From Polaromonas sp. (lineage in GTDB: Bacteria; Pseudomonadota; Gammaproteobacteria; Burkholderiales; Burkholderiaceae_C), in assembly GCA_023259235.1 (NCBI GenBank), contig JAHFQQ010000221.1:1-5650 (forward strand): a DNA stretch of 5,650 bases. Reading direction: 5' to 3'. A program made the position numbers and the translations under genes. The notes under the pieces were generated by a model that saw only the letters and a list, made by a program, of their open reading frames with translations, did no database searches and had not been told where the DNA came from. Positions 1 to 5,650 of the stretch are shown here, piece by piece (positions within the stretch are counted from its first letter, which is position 1; every line of letters begins with the position of its first letter).

Positions 1-2241
1 GGTGAGAATATGCACCGGTTTGTTGGCTCCCAGCAGTACCGGGCCGATGGCAATATTGCCGCCTGCGGCGGTTTTGAGCAGGTTGTATGAAATATTGGCA
101 GCGTCAATGTTGGGAAACACCAGCAAGTTGGCTTCGCCCGTCAGGGTGTTGTTGGGCATGATGGCTGCCCGGGCCTCGGTGTCGAGCGCCACGTCGCCAT
201 GCATTTCTCCTTCGACATTCAGCCAGGGGGCTTTGTCCCGCAGCAAGGCCAGCGTATGGCGCATCTTCAGGGCGCTGGGCTGGGCGGAAGAGCCGAAGTT
301 GGAATGCGACAGCAGGGCGACATTGGGCTTGATGCCGAAGCGCATCATTTCCTCGGCAGCCATGGTGGTGATTTCGGCCAGCTGCTCGGCGGTCGGGTCG
401 TAATTGACATGGGTGTCGAGCAGAAACACCTGACGGCCGGGCAACAGCAGGCCGTTCATGCAGGCGTAGGTGTTGACGCCCTGACGCTTGCCGATGACCT
501 GGTCCAGGTAGTTCAGATGATGGGCGGTGGTGCCCCAGGTGCCGCAAATCAGGCCATCGACATCGCCGTTGTGCAGCAGCATGCTGCCAATCAGCGTGAG
601 GCGGCGGCGCATTTCGATCTTGGCCATTTGCACGGTGACGCCGAGGCGCTCCGTCAGGCGGTGGTAGGTCTGCCAGAAGTCGCGGTAGCGATGGTCATGC
701 TCGACGTTCACCACGTCGTAGTCGAGCTCCTCGCGCAGCCGCAAGCCAAAATTTTCAATGCGCTTGGCAATGACGGCGGGGCGGCCAATCAGGGTTGGTC
801 GCGCCAGTTCCTCGTCGACCACAATCTGGCAGGCGCGCAGCACGCGCTCTTCTTCGCCCTCGGCATAGGCCACGCGTTTATGGGGCGCCATTTTGGCTGC
901 CGCAAAAATCGGCTTCATGACAAGGCCGGAGGCATAGACGAAGCTCCGCAGCCGCTCGGAGTACGCCTGCATGTCCTGGATCGGCCGCTGGGCCACGCCG
1001 CTTTCTGCCGCTGCCTGGGCAACCGCGGGCGCAATGTTTGTCATGAGGCGCGGATCAAAGGGCTTGGGAATCAGGTACTCGGGTCCGAAAGCCAGCTTTT
1101 CGCCGGCGTAGGCAACCGCCACCACCTCGCTCTGCTCGGCCTGTGCCAGCTCGGCGATCGCGTGGACCGCCGCAATTTCCATCTCGACCGTGATGGTGGA
1201 GGCGCCGGCATCCAGCGCACCCCGAAAGATGTAGGGGAAGCACAGGACGTTGTTGACCTGGTTCGGGTAATCAGCGCGACCGGTCGCCATGATGGCGTCA
1301 TCACGCACCGATTTGACGTCTTCTGGCGAGATTTCCGGATTTGGGTTGGCCAGCGCAAAAATGATGGGCCGGTCGGCCATCCTGGCGACCATTTCCTTCT
1401 TGAGCACGCCACCGGCCGAAAGACCCAGAAAGATGTCGGCACCGGCAATGATTTCGCCGAGCGTGCGCGCCGTGGTCTTTTGTGCAAACTCGATCTTGTC
1501 TTCGTCCATCAGCTCGGTGCGGCCTTCATAGACTACACCGGCCAGATCGGTGACGAAGATGTTTTCACGCGGCAGGCCGAGCTTGACCAGCAGCTTGAGG
1601 CAGGCCAGCGCCGCGGCGCCAGCGCCGGAGGCGACGAGCTTGACCTTTTTCTGGTCCTTGCCGACAACTTTCAGGGCGTTCAGGATCGCCGCGCCCACGG
1701 TAATGGCCGTGCCGTGCTGGTCGTCGTGAAACACCGGAATCTTCATGCGCTTGCGCAGTTCGCGCTCCACATAAAAGCAGTCGGGGGCCTTGATGTCTTC
1801 GAGGTTGATGCCGCCGAAGGTCGGCTCGAGCGCGGCGATGATCTCGACCAGCCTGGCCGGGTCTTCCTCGTCGATCTCGATGTCAAACACGTCGACGCCG
1901 GCGAATTTCTTGAACAGGACGGCCTTGCCTTCCATCACCGGCTTGGCGGCCAGCGGGCCGATGTCGCCCAGCCCCAGCACGGCGGTGCCGTTGCTGATGA
2001 CGGCCACCAGGTTGCCGCGGCTTGTATATTTGAAAACCGCGTTCGGATCCTTGACAATTTCCTCGCACGGCGCTGCCACGCCGGGTGAATAGGCCAGGGA
2101 GAGGTCGCGCTGGTTGATCAACTGCTTGGTGGCCGAAATGGCGAGCTTGCCGGGCGTTGGAAGCGCATGGTATTCGAGCGCGGCGCGGCGCAGCTCAGCG
2201 CGCGATTCTTCTTGCTGGGTGGGGGTGGATGGTGTCGGCAT
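1..2241 (-). CDS. maeB: NADP-dependent malic enzyme with C-terminal phosphotransacetylase-like domain (3' end beyond window)
   Basis: Oxidatively decarboxylates malate to pyruvate and CO2 with reduction of NADP, in the cytoplasm. Translating the minus strand from the ATG at 2241 gives 747 open codons to the left edge. Residues 1-430 are the malic enzyme part: SLAYSPGVAAPC (48-59, holding the usual catalytic Tyr), AAKPVMEGKAVLFKKFAG (98-115, with the family's catalytic Lys), metal-ligand motifs NLED (146-149) and HDDQHGTA (172-179), a Rossmann GAGAAA (206-211), and ALANPNPEISPED further on. From about residue 440 the protein matches the phosphotransacetylase-like tail of MaeB, ending in GPVLLGANKPVHILT. 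E. coli MaeB (759 aa) has about 24 residues after the equivalent point, so only the extreme C-terminus is missing. In E. coli MaeB this tail is regulatory (acetyl-CoA responsive) rather than a working transacetylase; the same role here is inferred. NADP rather than NAD preference is from the family, not read from a residue. Divergent from the transporter gene. Confidence 0.95.
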   Translation of the reverse strand, partial: MPTPSTPTQQEESRAELRRAALEYHALPTPGKLAISATKQLINQRDLSLAYSPGVAAPCEEIVKDPNAVFKYTSRGNLVAVISNGTAVLGLGDIGPLAAKPVMEGKAVLFKKFAGVDVFDIEIDEEDPARLVEIIAALEPTFGGINLEDIKAPDCFYVERELRKRMKIPVFHDDQHGTAITVGAAILNALKVVGKDQKKVKLVASGAGAAALACLKLLVKLGLPRENIFVTDLAGVVYEGRTELMDEDKIEFAQKTTARTLGEIIAGADIFLGLSAGGVLKKEMVARMADRPIIFALANPNPEISPEDVKSVRDDAIMATGRADYPNQVNNVLCFPYIFRGALDAGASTITVEMEIAAVHAIAELAQAEQSEVVAVAYAGEKLAFGPEYLIPKPFDPRLMTNIAPAVAQAAAESGVAQRPIQDMQAYSERLRSFVYASGLVMKPIFAAAKMAPHKRVAYAEGEEERVLRACQIVVDEELARPTLIGRPAVIAKRIENFGLRLREELDYDVVNVEHDHRYRDFWQTYHRLTERLGVTVQMAKIEMRRRLTLIGSMLLHNGDVDGLICGTWGTTAHHLNYLDQVIGKRQGVNTYACMNGLLLPGRQVFLLDTHVNYDPTAEQLAEITTMAAEEMMRFGIKPNVALLSHSNFGSSAQPSALKMRHTLALLRDKAPWLNVEGEMHGDVALDTEARAAIMPNNTLTGEANLLVFPNIDAANISYNLLKTAAGGNIAIGPVLLGANKPVHILT

Positions 2242-2250
2242 TGGGAGGGT

Positions 2251-2254
2251 CTCC
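2251..2254 (-). promoter_or_regulatory. Ribosome binding site of maeB
   Basis: The minus strand reads GGAG nine bases before the ATG at 2241, a good Shine-Dalgarno match at normal spacing. It supports this start, which yields the N-terminus MPTPSTPTQQEE and then conserved malic enzyme sequence. Confidence 0.6.
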
Positions 2255-2323
2255 GGCTGGAACGACCAGCGAAGTCGTCAGGATTTTTGCGGGCTCTGCA
2301 ATTGTAGGCCGCTCCGGCAACCG

Positions 2324-2338
2324 GGAGCCGGCGGCTCC
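2324..2338. repeat. Short perfect inverted repeat upstream of the transporter gene
   Basis: GGAGCC, loop GGC, then GGCTCC form a perfect 6-bp stem with a 3-base loop. It ends directly before a possible in-frame ATG at 2339 and 36 bp before the ATG chosen at 2375. In the transporter mRNA it could mask a GGGAG (2323-2327) that would serve the 2339 start. There is no T-run, so a terminator is unlikely. It may be a chance GC-rich palindrome. Confidence 0.3.
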
Positions 2339-2374
2339 ATGCGGCGCAGGGTTGTGCTCGGCTACCATCAGGGC

Positions 2375-3268
2375 ATGAGCGCGCGCAAAAATCACCTCGA
2401 CGGGCTGGCCGTTTCCCTGCTTCTGGGCTGCTGCCTGTTCTGGGGTTTTCAGCAGGTGCTGATCAAGGCGACGATCAGCGAGATTGCACCGATGTTTCAG
2501 GCCTCGCTGCGCCTGGCGGGAGCGACGGTGTTGCTGTGGCTGTGGTGCGCGTGGCGAGGCATTGCGCTGTTCAATCGCGACGGGTCATGGCGCGCGGGCC
2601 TGCTCGCGGGCGCGCTGTTCGGCGCGGAGTTTGCCTGCATTTACCTTGGGCTGCAGTACACCACGGCGTCGCGGCTGACGGTGTTTTTGTACACCTCGCC
2701 ATTTTGGGTGGCACTGCTGGTTCCGCTGTGGGTCACGTCGGAGCGCTTGCGTGGCCTGCAATGGGTGGGTTTGCTGGCCGCCTTCGTGGCGGTGGTGTTT
2801 GCGCTGCGCGAGGGCTTTGCGGGCGGCCAGGCTTCCACCGTTCGCGGCGACCTGCTGGGGCTGCTGGCGGGAATGTTCTGGGGGCTCACCACGGTGGTGA
2901 TTCGCTCCTCCGGCCTGGTCAGAATCTCTGCCGAGAAGCTGCTCTTTTACCAGCTCGCCGTCAGTGCGCTGGCGTTGCCGGTGCTTTCCCTGGCAATGGG
3001 GGAGACCTGGGTCTGGCGCTTCAGCCCGTTTGCGATCACATCGCTGCTGCTGCAGACGGTGATCGGCGCCTTTGCCAGCTATCTGGCGTGGATGTGGATG
3101 CTCGGGCACTACCCGGCCACGAAAATTTCGGTTTTCGTGTTTTTTACGCCGCTGTTTGCCTTGCTGTTTGGCGCGCTGTGGCTGCATGAAAGCGTAACGG
3201 CCGGCCTGCTGGCCGCGCTGGCCATGGTGGCGGTGGGGATTGTGCTGGTCAACCGCCGGCCGGCTTGA
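2375..3268 (+). CDS. EamA/DMT-superfamily transporter, ten membrane helices
   Basis: A 297-residue inner-membrane protein, the usual length of the EamA (DUF6) drug/metabolite transporter family, whose members export amino acids, metabolites or drugs. It has two internally related halves: roughly residues 10-145, opening LAVSLLLGCCLFWGFQQVLI, and 158-292, opening DLLGLLAGMFWGLTTVVI. Each half has about five hydrophobic helices, with positive loops such as WRGIALFNRDGSWR and VTSERLRG. The LHE near the last helices corresponds to the conserved acidic residue at the end of the second EamA repeat. The substrate cannot be told from sequence. The start is uncertain: an ATG at 2339 would add 12 Arg-rich residues, and the ATG at 2375 has AGGG only one base away. 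I prefer 2375 because MSARKNHLDGLAV leads straight into helix 1 as in relatives. The frame stays open back to 2114, but that part overlaps maeB and is not membrane-like. It stands alone, divergent from maeB and convergent with the BON gene. Confidence 0.9.
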   Translation: MSARKNHLDGLAVSLLLGCCLFWGFQQVLIKATISEIAPMFQASLRLAGATVLLWLWCAWRGIALFNRDGSWRAGLLAGALFGAEFACIYLGLQYTTASRLTVFLYTSPFWVALLVPLWVTSERLRGLQWVGLLAAFVAVVFALREGFAGGQASTVRGDLLGLLAGMFWGLTTVVIRSSGLVRISAEKLLFYQLAVSALALPVLSLAMGETWVWRFSPFAITSLLLQTVIGAFASYLAWMWMLGHYPATKISVFVFFTPLFALLFGALWLHESVTAGLLAALAMVAVGIVLVNRRPA

Positions 3269-3279
3269 CCAGCGGGCAA

Positions 3280-3326
3280 TCGCCAGGCCTGACCCGGGAC
3301 TGCCGGGCCATCGATCCAGGCGGCGA
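3280..3326. terminator. Possible stem-loop between convergent genes (weak)
   Basis: The 60-bp gap between the transporter stop (3268) and the BON-gene stop (3329) holds nested inverted repeats: TCGCC (3280-3284) with GGCGA (3322-3326), and CCCGG (3293-3297) with CCGGG (3303-3307), loop GACTG. Position and symmetry fit a bidirectional terminator. Neither strand has a U-tract after the stem, so a standard intrinsic terminator is not shown. Confidence 0.25.
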
Positions 3327-3328
3327 GT

Positions 3329-3826
3329 TCAGGGCTTGCGCACCTCGTAGCGCGGCTTGGTCACGATGCCGACTTCAAGCATGGGCACGACGGCTTCAAC
3401 GTCAGGCACGGCCTGCGCGGCCAGGCGCAGCCGCTCTATCATTGCCGGTTCGGCAACGCAGCCTTGCAGGAAAACCCAGCGTCTCTGGATCGTTACCCAG
3501 ACGCTGGCCGTGGACACTTCGGGCACTGCCCGCAAGGCCTGGTTCACGGGTCCGGCGAGTGTTTTATCGTAGCGGTAGGCATTGCTGTCGCGGCATTTGC
3601 CGGCCAGCCAGCAACTGGTGCCGCGCTCGACGCGCCAGTGCGCTTCCTTGCGCTGCTCTTCAAATGTCAGCAGCGGGCCGTTGGGCGGCGCGCACCCGGG
3701 CAGCCCCGCGGACACCTGAAAGAACGGGTCTTCAAACCAGTTTTTCTTCTCCGGAGACGACGGATATTGCGCTTGCGCCTGAGTCCAGGCGACAAGACCG
3801 AGCAACAGCGCGATGGCGGGTTTCAT
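3329..3826 (-). CDS. Secreted BON-domain protein
   Basis: A 165-residue protein starting MKPAIALLLGLVAWTQAQAQ, a typical Sec signal peptide with probable signal peptidase I cleavage after AQA (around residue 19), so it should be periplasmic. There is no lipobox. Residues 82-152 look like a BON domain: YDKTLAGPVNQALRAVPEVS, then the strand-rich VWVTIQRRWVFLQGCV and the closing helix LRLAAQAVPDVEAVVPMLEV. BON domains occur in OsmY and in secretin- or channel-associated proteins and are thought to bind phospholipid or envelope partners; the role here is unknown. Residues 21-81 match nothing I recognise. The predicted mature part has four cysteines (45, 72, 78, 123), enough for two disulfides. 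The frame is open upstream to an ATG at 3901, but that would overlap the synthetase gene and bury the signal peptide, so 3826 is chosen. No clear Shine-Dalgarno is seen. The start lies 26 bp after the synthetase stop, so cotranscription is likely. Confidence 0.8.
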   Translation of the reverse strand: MKPAIALLLGLVAWTQAQAQYPSSPEKKNWFEDPFFQVSAGLPGCAPPNGPLLTFEEQRKEAHWRVERGTSCWLAGKCRDSNAYRYDKTLAGPVNQALRAVPEVSTASVWVTIQRRWVFLQGCVAEPAMIERLRLAAQAVPDVEAVVPMLEVGIVTKPRYEVRKP

Positions 3827-3852
3827 CAGTCGCAATTGTGCCGCGCGCCCCG

Positions 3853-5650
3853 CTACGCCGCCAGCCGCCTTTGCGCAAACGCCACGTACCACTCGAGACA
3901 CCCTGGATTGGCCATCGCCTCCCTGTTCATGACTTTTTCGAGCGGCTGGCCGAGCAGCAGCTTCTTGATCGGCAGCTCCTGCTTTTTGCCTGACAGGGTG
4001 CGCGGGATTTCAGCCACCTGAAAGATCTCATTGGGTACGAAGCGCGGGCTGAGGGCGGTCTTGATGGCGTTGTTGAGCCTGGCTTTCATCGACTCGTCAA
4101 GCGCTACGCCTTCGCGCAGCACCACGAACAGCGGCATATAGCTTTCCCGCCCGAGGTATTCCAGATCGACCACCAGGGAATCCAGTACTTCAGGCAGCAT
4201 CTCGACCGCGCTGTAGAGTTCGCTGGTGCCCATGCGCAGGCCGTGGCGGTTGATGGTGGCGTCGCTGCGGCCGAAGATCACGCAGCCTTCGCCGCCGTGC
4301 TCCCTGGTGCCGATGCGCAGCCAGTCGCCATGGCGCCAGACGCCACCGGCCTGTGCGGACAGGTCGCCGCCGCCGGGCTTGCGGCCATGACCGGGCGGGT
4401 ACATCTCGAAGTAGCTGGCGAGGTAGCGCGCATTGTCCTTGTCGCCCCAAAAGTAGAGCGGCATGGAGGGAATCGGCTGGGTGCAGACCAGCTCGCCGAC
4501 CTCGCCCAGCACCGGTTCGCCCGCTTCGTTCCACGCCTCGACGGCGCAACCCATCAGGCGGCATTGCATGACGCCGGGCTCCTGGGGCAGCTCGCGGTTG
4601 CCGCCGATGAAGGCGCCGCAAAAATCGGTGCCACCGGAAATGTTGCACCACCAGATGTCTGCCCCCACGCTTGCCACTTCGTGTGCTGCGCTGCCCCCCG
4701 AGGGGGCTGCTTCACCTTGGGGCGGCCCGGCGGTGGCGCACTCTGCCCCCACGCTTGCCACTTCGTGTGCTGCGCTGCCCCCCGAGGGGGCTGGCCCACC
4801 TTGGGGCGGCCCGGCAGTGGCGCTCTCTGCCCCCACGCTTGCCACTGCGTGTGCTGCGCTGCCCCCCGAGGGGGCTGAGCTTGCCTGGTGCGGCCCGGCG
4901 CTGCGTTCATTGGCGCTAGTGTCCTGCCCCGCTTGTAATTGCGCGATGCGCCGGAACTGGGCCGTGCCCCACTCCTGTGCCTCGGGCGAGAGTGGCGAGC
5001 CGGTGGTGCCGAGCGCACGAATTTTTGACAGGTCGCCGCAGGCCGTCAAATCGACCCCGGACTTGAGGCAGTTGGCATAAAACGCGGCGCCTGCGCCGAA
5101 GAAAGTCACGCCAAGGTCGCTGGCAAAGCGCCACAGGGTGCTCCAGTCAGGAACGCCCTTGGCGCCGCCCGGGTTGCCGTCGTAGAGCACGCAGGTGGTG
5201 CCGTTGAGCAGCCCGGCCAGTTGCGCGTTCCACATGACCCAGCCGGTGGAGCTGTACCAGTGAAAGCGCTCGCCCCAGTTGTTGGCATCGTAGCTGCAGC
5301 CGACGTCGTTGTGCAGGGTTTTCAGCGCCAGCGCCACCAGCACGGAGCCGCCATGGCCGTGCACGATTGGCTTGGGCAGGCCGGTGGTGCCGCTGGAATA
5401 GACGATCCAGAGCGGATGGTCGAACGGCAGCCAGAGCGGTTCAAACGCTGCAGTTTGCACATCATTTCGGCCTGTGGCCCACGTGAAACGTGGACAAGCA
5501 GCTATTGGATTGGTAGCGTGTTGCGCTGCGTCCGCGGTGCCCAGGTTGTTGTGCAGGAGGACGTGCCGCACTGTCGGCAGGGCCTCGCGCAGCTCGTGCA
5601 CCACGGCCATGCGGTCAAAGTCGCGCCCGCCGTAGGTGACGCCATCGCAG
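3853..5650 (-). CDS. aacS: Acetoacetyl-CoA synthetase with in-frame repeat insertion (5' end beyond window)
   Basis: An ANL-superfamily adenylate-forming enzyme that activates acetoacetate with ATP and CoA to acetoacetyl-CoA, in the cytoplasm, for ketone-body/poly-hydroxybutyrate turnover or lipid synthesis. The window shows 598 codons. Motifs in order: DGVTYGGRDFDR at the right edge; the ATP-binding loop YSSGTTGLPKP (to 5400); RALGTTGSPLSPE; WWCNISGGTDFCGAF (around 4621-4653); WRHGDW (4321-4338); hinge GRSDATINRHGLRMGTSELY (4213-4272); and SGKKQELPIKK with the probable catalytic Lys (3985-3987). The pattern fits AacS better than acetyl-CoA synthetase: the ISGGTDFC block, the SGKKxE tail and an extension past the catalytic Lys. 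The ATG at 5610 is internal, because family-like sequence continues upstream to the edge; about 200 residues are missing. Two extra loops stand out: an Ala/Gly/Ser/Pro-rich segment encoded by three 84-bp repeats (4658-4909), and a Gly/Pro-rich loop (4345-4398). All motifs remain in frame, so the gene looks intact. Activity is not proven. Confidence 0.92.
   Translation of the reverse strand, partial: CDGVTYGGRDFDRMAVVHELREALPTVRHVLLHNNLGTADAAQHATNPIAACPRFTWATGRNDVQTAAFEPLWLPFDHPLWIVYSSGTTGLPKPIVHGHGGSVLVALALKTLHNDVGCSYDANNWGERFHWYSSTGWVMWNAQLAGLLNGTTCVLYDGNPGGAKGVPDWSTLWRFASDLGVTFFGAGAAFYANCLKSGVDLTACGDLSKIRALGTTGSPLSPEAQEWGTAQFRRIAQLQAGQDTSANERSAGPHQASSAPSGGSAAHAVASVGAESATAGPPQGGPAPSGGSAAHEVASVGAECATAGPPQGEAAPSGGSAAHEVASVGADIWWCNISGGTDFCGAFIGGNRELPQEPGVMQCRLMGCAVEAWNEAGEPVLGEVGELVCTQPIPSMPLYFWGDKDNARYLASYFEMYPPGHGRKPGGGDLSAQAGGVWRHGDWLRIGTREHGGEGCVIFGRSDATINRHGLRMGTSELYSAVEMLPEVLDSLVVDLEYLGRESYMPLFVVLREGVALDESMKARLNNAIKTALSPRFVPNEIFQVAEIPRTLSGKKQELPIKKLLLGQPLEKVMNREAMANPGCLEWYVAFAQRRLAA
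4693..4707. repeat. GC hairpin core of repeat copy 1
   Basis: GCCCCC, loop CGA, then GGGGGC: a perfect 6-bp all-GC stem with a 3-base loop, the most symmetrical part of the 84-bp unit and the likely hallmark of the element. Confidence 0.75.
4777..4791. repeat. GC hairpin core of repeat copy 2
   Basis: Identical to the copy 1 hairpin and exactly 84 bp from it. Confidence 0.75.
4861..4875. repeat. GC hairpin core of repeat copy 3
   Basis: Identical to the other two cores and spaced by 84 bp, although the rest of copy 3 after this point is strongly diverged. Confidence 0.75.

Larger units (their letters stand above)
2242..2374. other. Divergent intergenic region, maeB / EamA transporter
   Basis: These 133 bp separate two divergently transcribed genes, so they should hold both promoters. 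A TACAAT hexamer on the minus strand (2301-2306) resembles a -10 box for maeB about 60 bases upstream of its start, but no convincing -35 lies 16-18 bp further up. No clear plus-strand promoter is visible. The only clear structure is a short hairpin at 2324-2338. Confidence 0.5.
4658..4909. repeat. Three tandem copies of an 84-bp repeat inside aacS
   Basis: Copies lie at 4658-4741, 4742-4825 and 4826-4909, each opening TCTGCCCCCACGCTTGCCAC on the plus strand. By hand count, copies 1 and 2 differ at 5 of 84 positions, and copy 3 differs from copy 2 at about 16. Only one difference (T to G in copy 3) falls in the first 52 bp; all others lie in the last 32 bp. Each copy holds a GC-rich hairpin. 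The unit is exactly 28 codons and is read on the minus strand as APSGGSAAHEVASVGA followed by a variable ExATAGPPQGxx stretch. All three plus frames and at least one other minus frame are also open through the array. The unit resembles a repeat I recall as common between genes in Comamonadaceae; that identification is from memory. Confidence 0.93.

Noticed and set aside
199..2088. A 629-codon open frame on the plus strand
   Set aside because: It is antisense to maeB, whose motifs are unmistakable on the minus strand. The His/Gly/Asp-rich translation is the usual shadow of a GC-rich gene.
2301..2306. TACAAT on the minus strand as a maeB -10 box
   Set aside because: No -35 match at 16-18 bp spacing, so it is mentioned only within the intergenic entry.
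2114..2374. Upstream in-frame extension of the transporter gene
   Set aside because: It overlaps the maeB start by 128 bp and encodes an Arg/Ser-rich stretch with no membrane or EamA character; the first helix follows the ATG at 2375.
2585..3187. A 200-codon minus-strand open frame inside the transporter gene
   Set aside because: The translation is rich in Gln, Arg and His with no family likeness, and the opposite strand encodes a clear ten-helix protein.
3827..3901. Earlier ATG at 3901 for the BON protein
   Set aside because: It would overlap the aacS stop region and place 25 Arg/Ala/Gly-rich residues in front of a well-formed signal peptide.
3265..4021. Plus-strand open frames across the BON gene and the end of aacS
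   Set aside because: They are antisense to two recognisable genes and give Arg/Pro/Ser-rich translations without motifs.
4658..4909. CRISPR array
   Set aside because: The copies are directly adjacent with no unique spacers, the unit is 84 bp, and it is translated as part of a gene.
4658..4909. Pseudogene caused by the repeat insertion
   Set aside because: Frame is kept, no stop appears, and all AacS motifs visible after the insertion are intact.
5479..5493. Inverted repeat CCACGT-GAA-ACGTGG
   Set aside because: It is a single short palindrome inside the aacS coding region, far from any start, with no second copy in the window; probably chance.
5608..5610. ATG at 5610 as the start of aacS
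   Set aside because: The frame stays open to the window edge and encodes GVTYGGRDFDR, which matches the family pattern, so this Met is internal.

Overview
The window looks like chromosomal DNA of a high-GC betaproteobacterium, most likely order Burkholderiales, family Comamonadaceae (Acidovorax, Polaromonas, Rhodoferax or Variovorax type). This rests on strong G/C bias at third codon positions, the wording of the conserved enzyme motifs, and a GC-rich repeat with a CCCCCGAGGGGG core that I remember as common between genes in that family. The placement is an inference, since no search was possible.

Layout. Bases 1-2241 (minus strand) hold almost all of maeB, an NADP-type malic enzyme fused to a phosphotransacetylase-like domain; only about the last 25 residues lie beyond the left edge. 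A 133-bp divergent gap with a small GC-rich hairpin follows. Bases 2375-3268 (plus strand) encode a ten-helix EamA/DMT-family transporter. After a 60-bp convergent gap come two minus-strand genes: a small secreted BON-domain protein (3329-3826), and upstream of it, 26 bp away, an acetoacetyl-CoA synthetase (3853-5650) whose first roughly 200 residues lie beyond the right edge.

Functional links are loose. Malic enzyme makes pyruvate and NADPH, and acetoacetyl-CoA synthetase activates acetoacetate, so both feed acetyl-CoA, poly-hydroxybutyrate or lipid metabolism. The transporter and the BON protein have no obvious tie to either. There is no phage, CRISPR, IS or RNA gene in the window.

The unusual feature is inside the acetoacetyl-CoA synthetase gene. 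Three head-to-tail copies of an 84-bp repeat (4658-4909) sit just before the codons for the adenylation motif SGGTDF. The period is exactly 28 codons, no stop is introduced, and all downstream catalytic motifs stay in frame. An element that normally seems to live between genes has apparently become an Ala/Gly/Ser/Pro-rich loop of about 85-95 residues in an enzyme, comparable in principle to the in-frame palindromic elements of Rickettsia. The first 52 bp of the unit are almost invariant and nearly all differences fall in the last 32 bp. A second, shorter Gly/Pro-rich loop (4345-4398) lies further downstream in the same enzyme.
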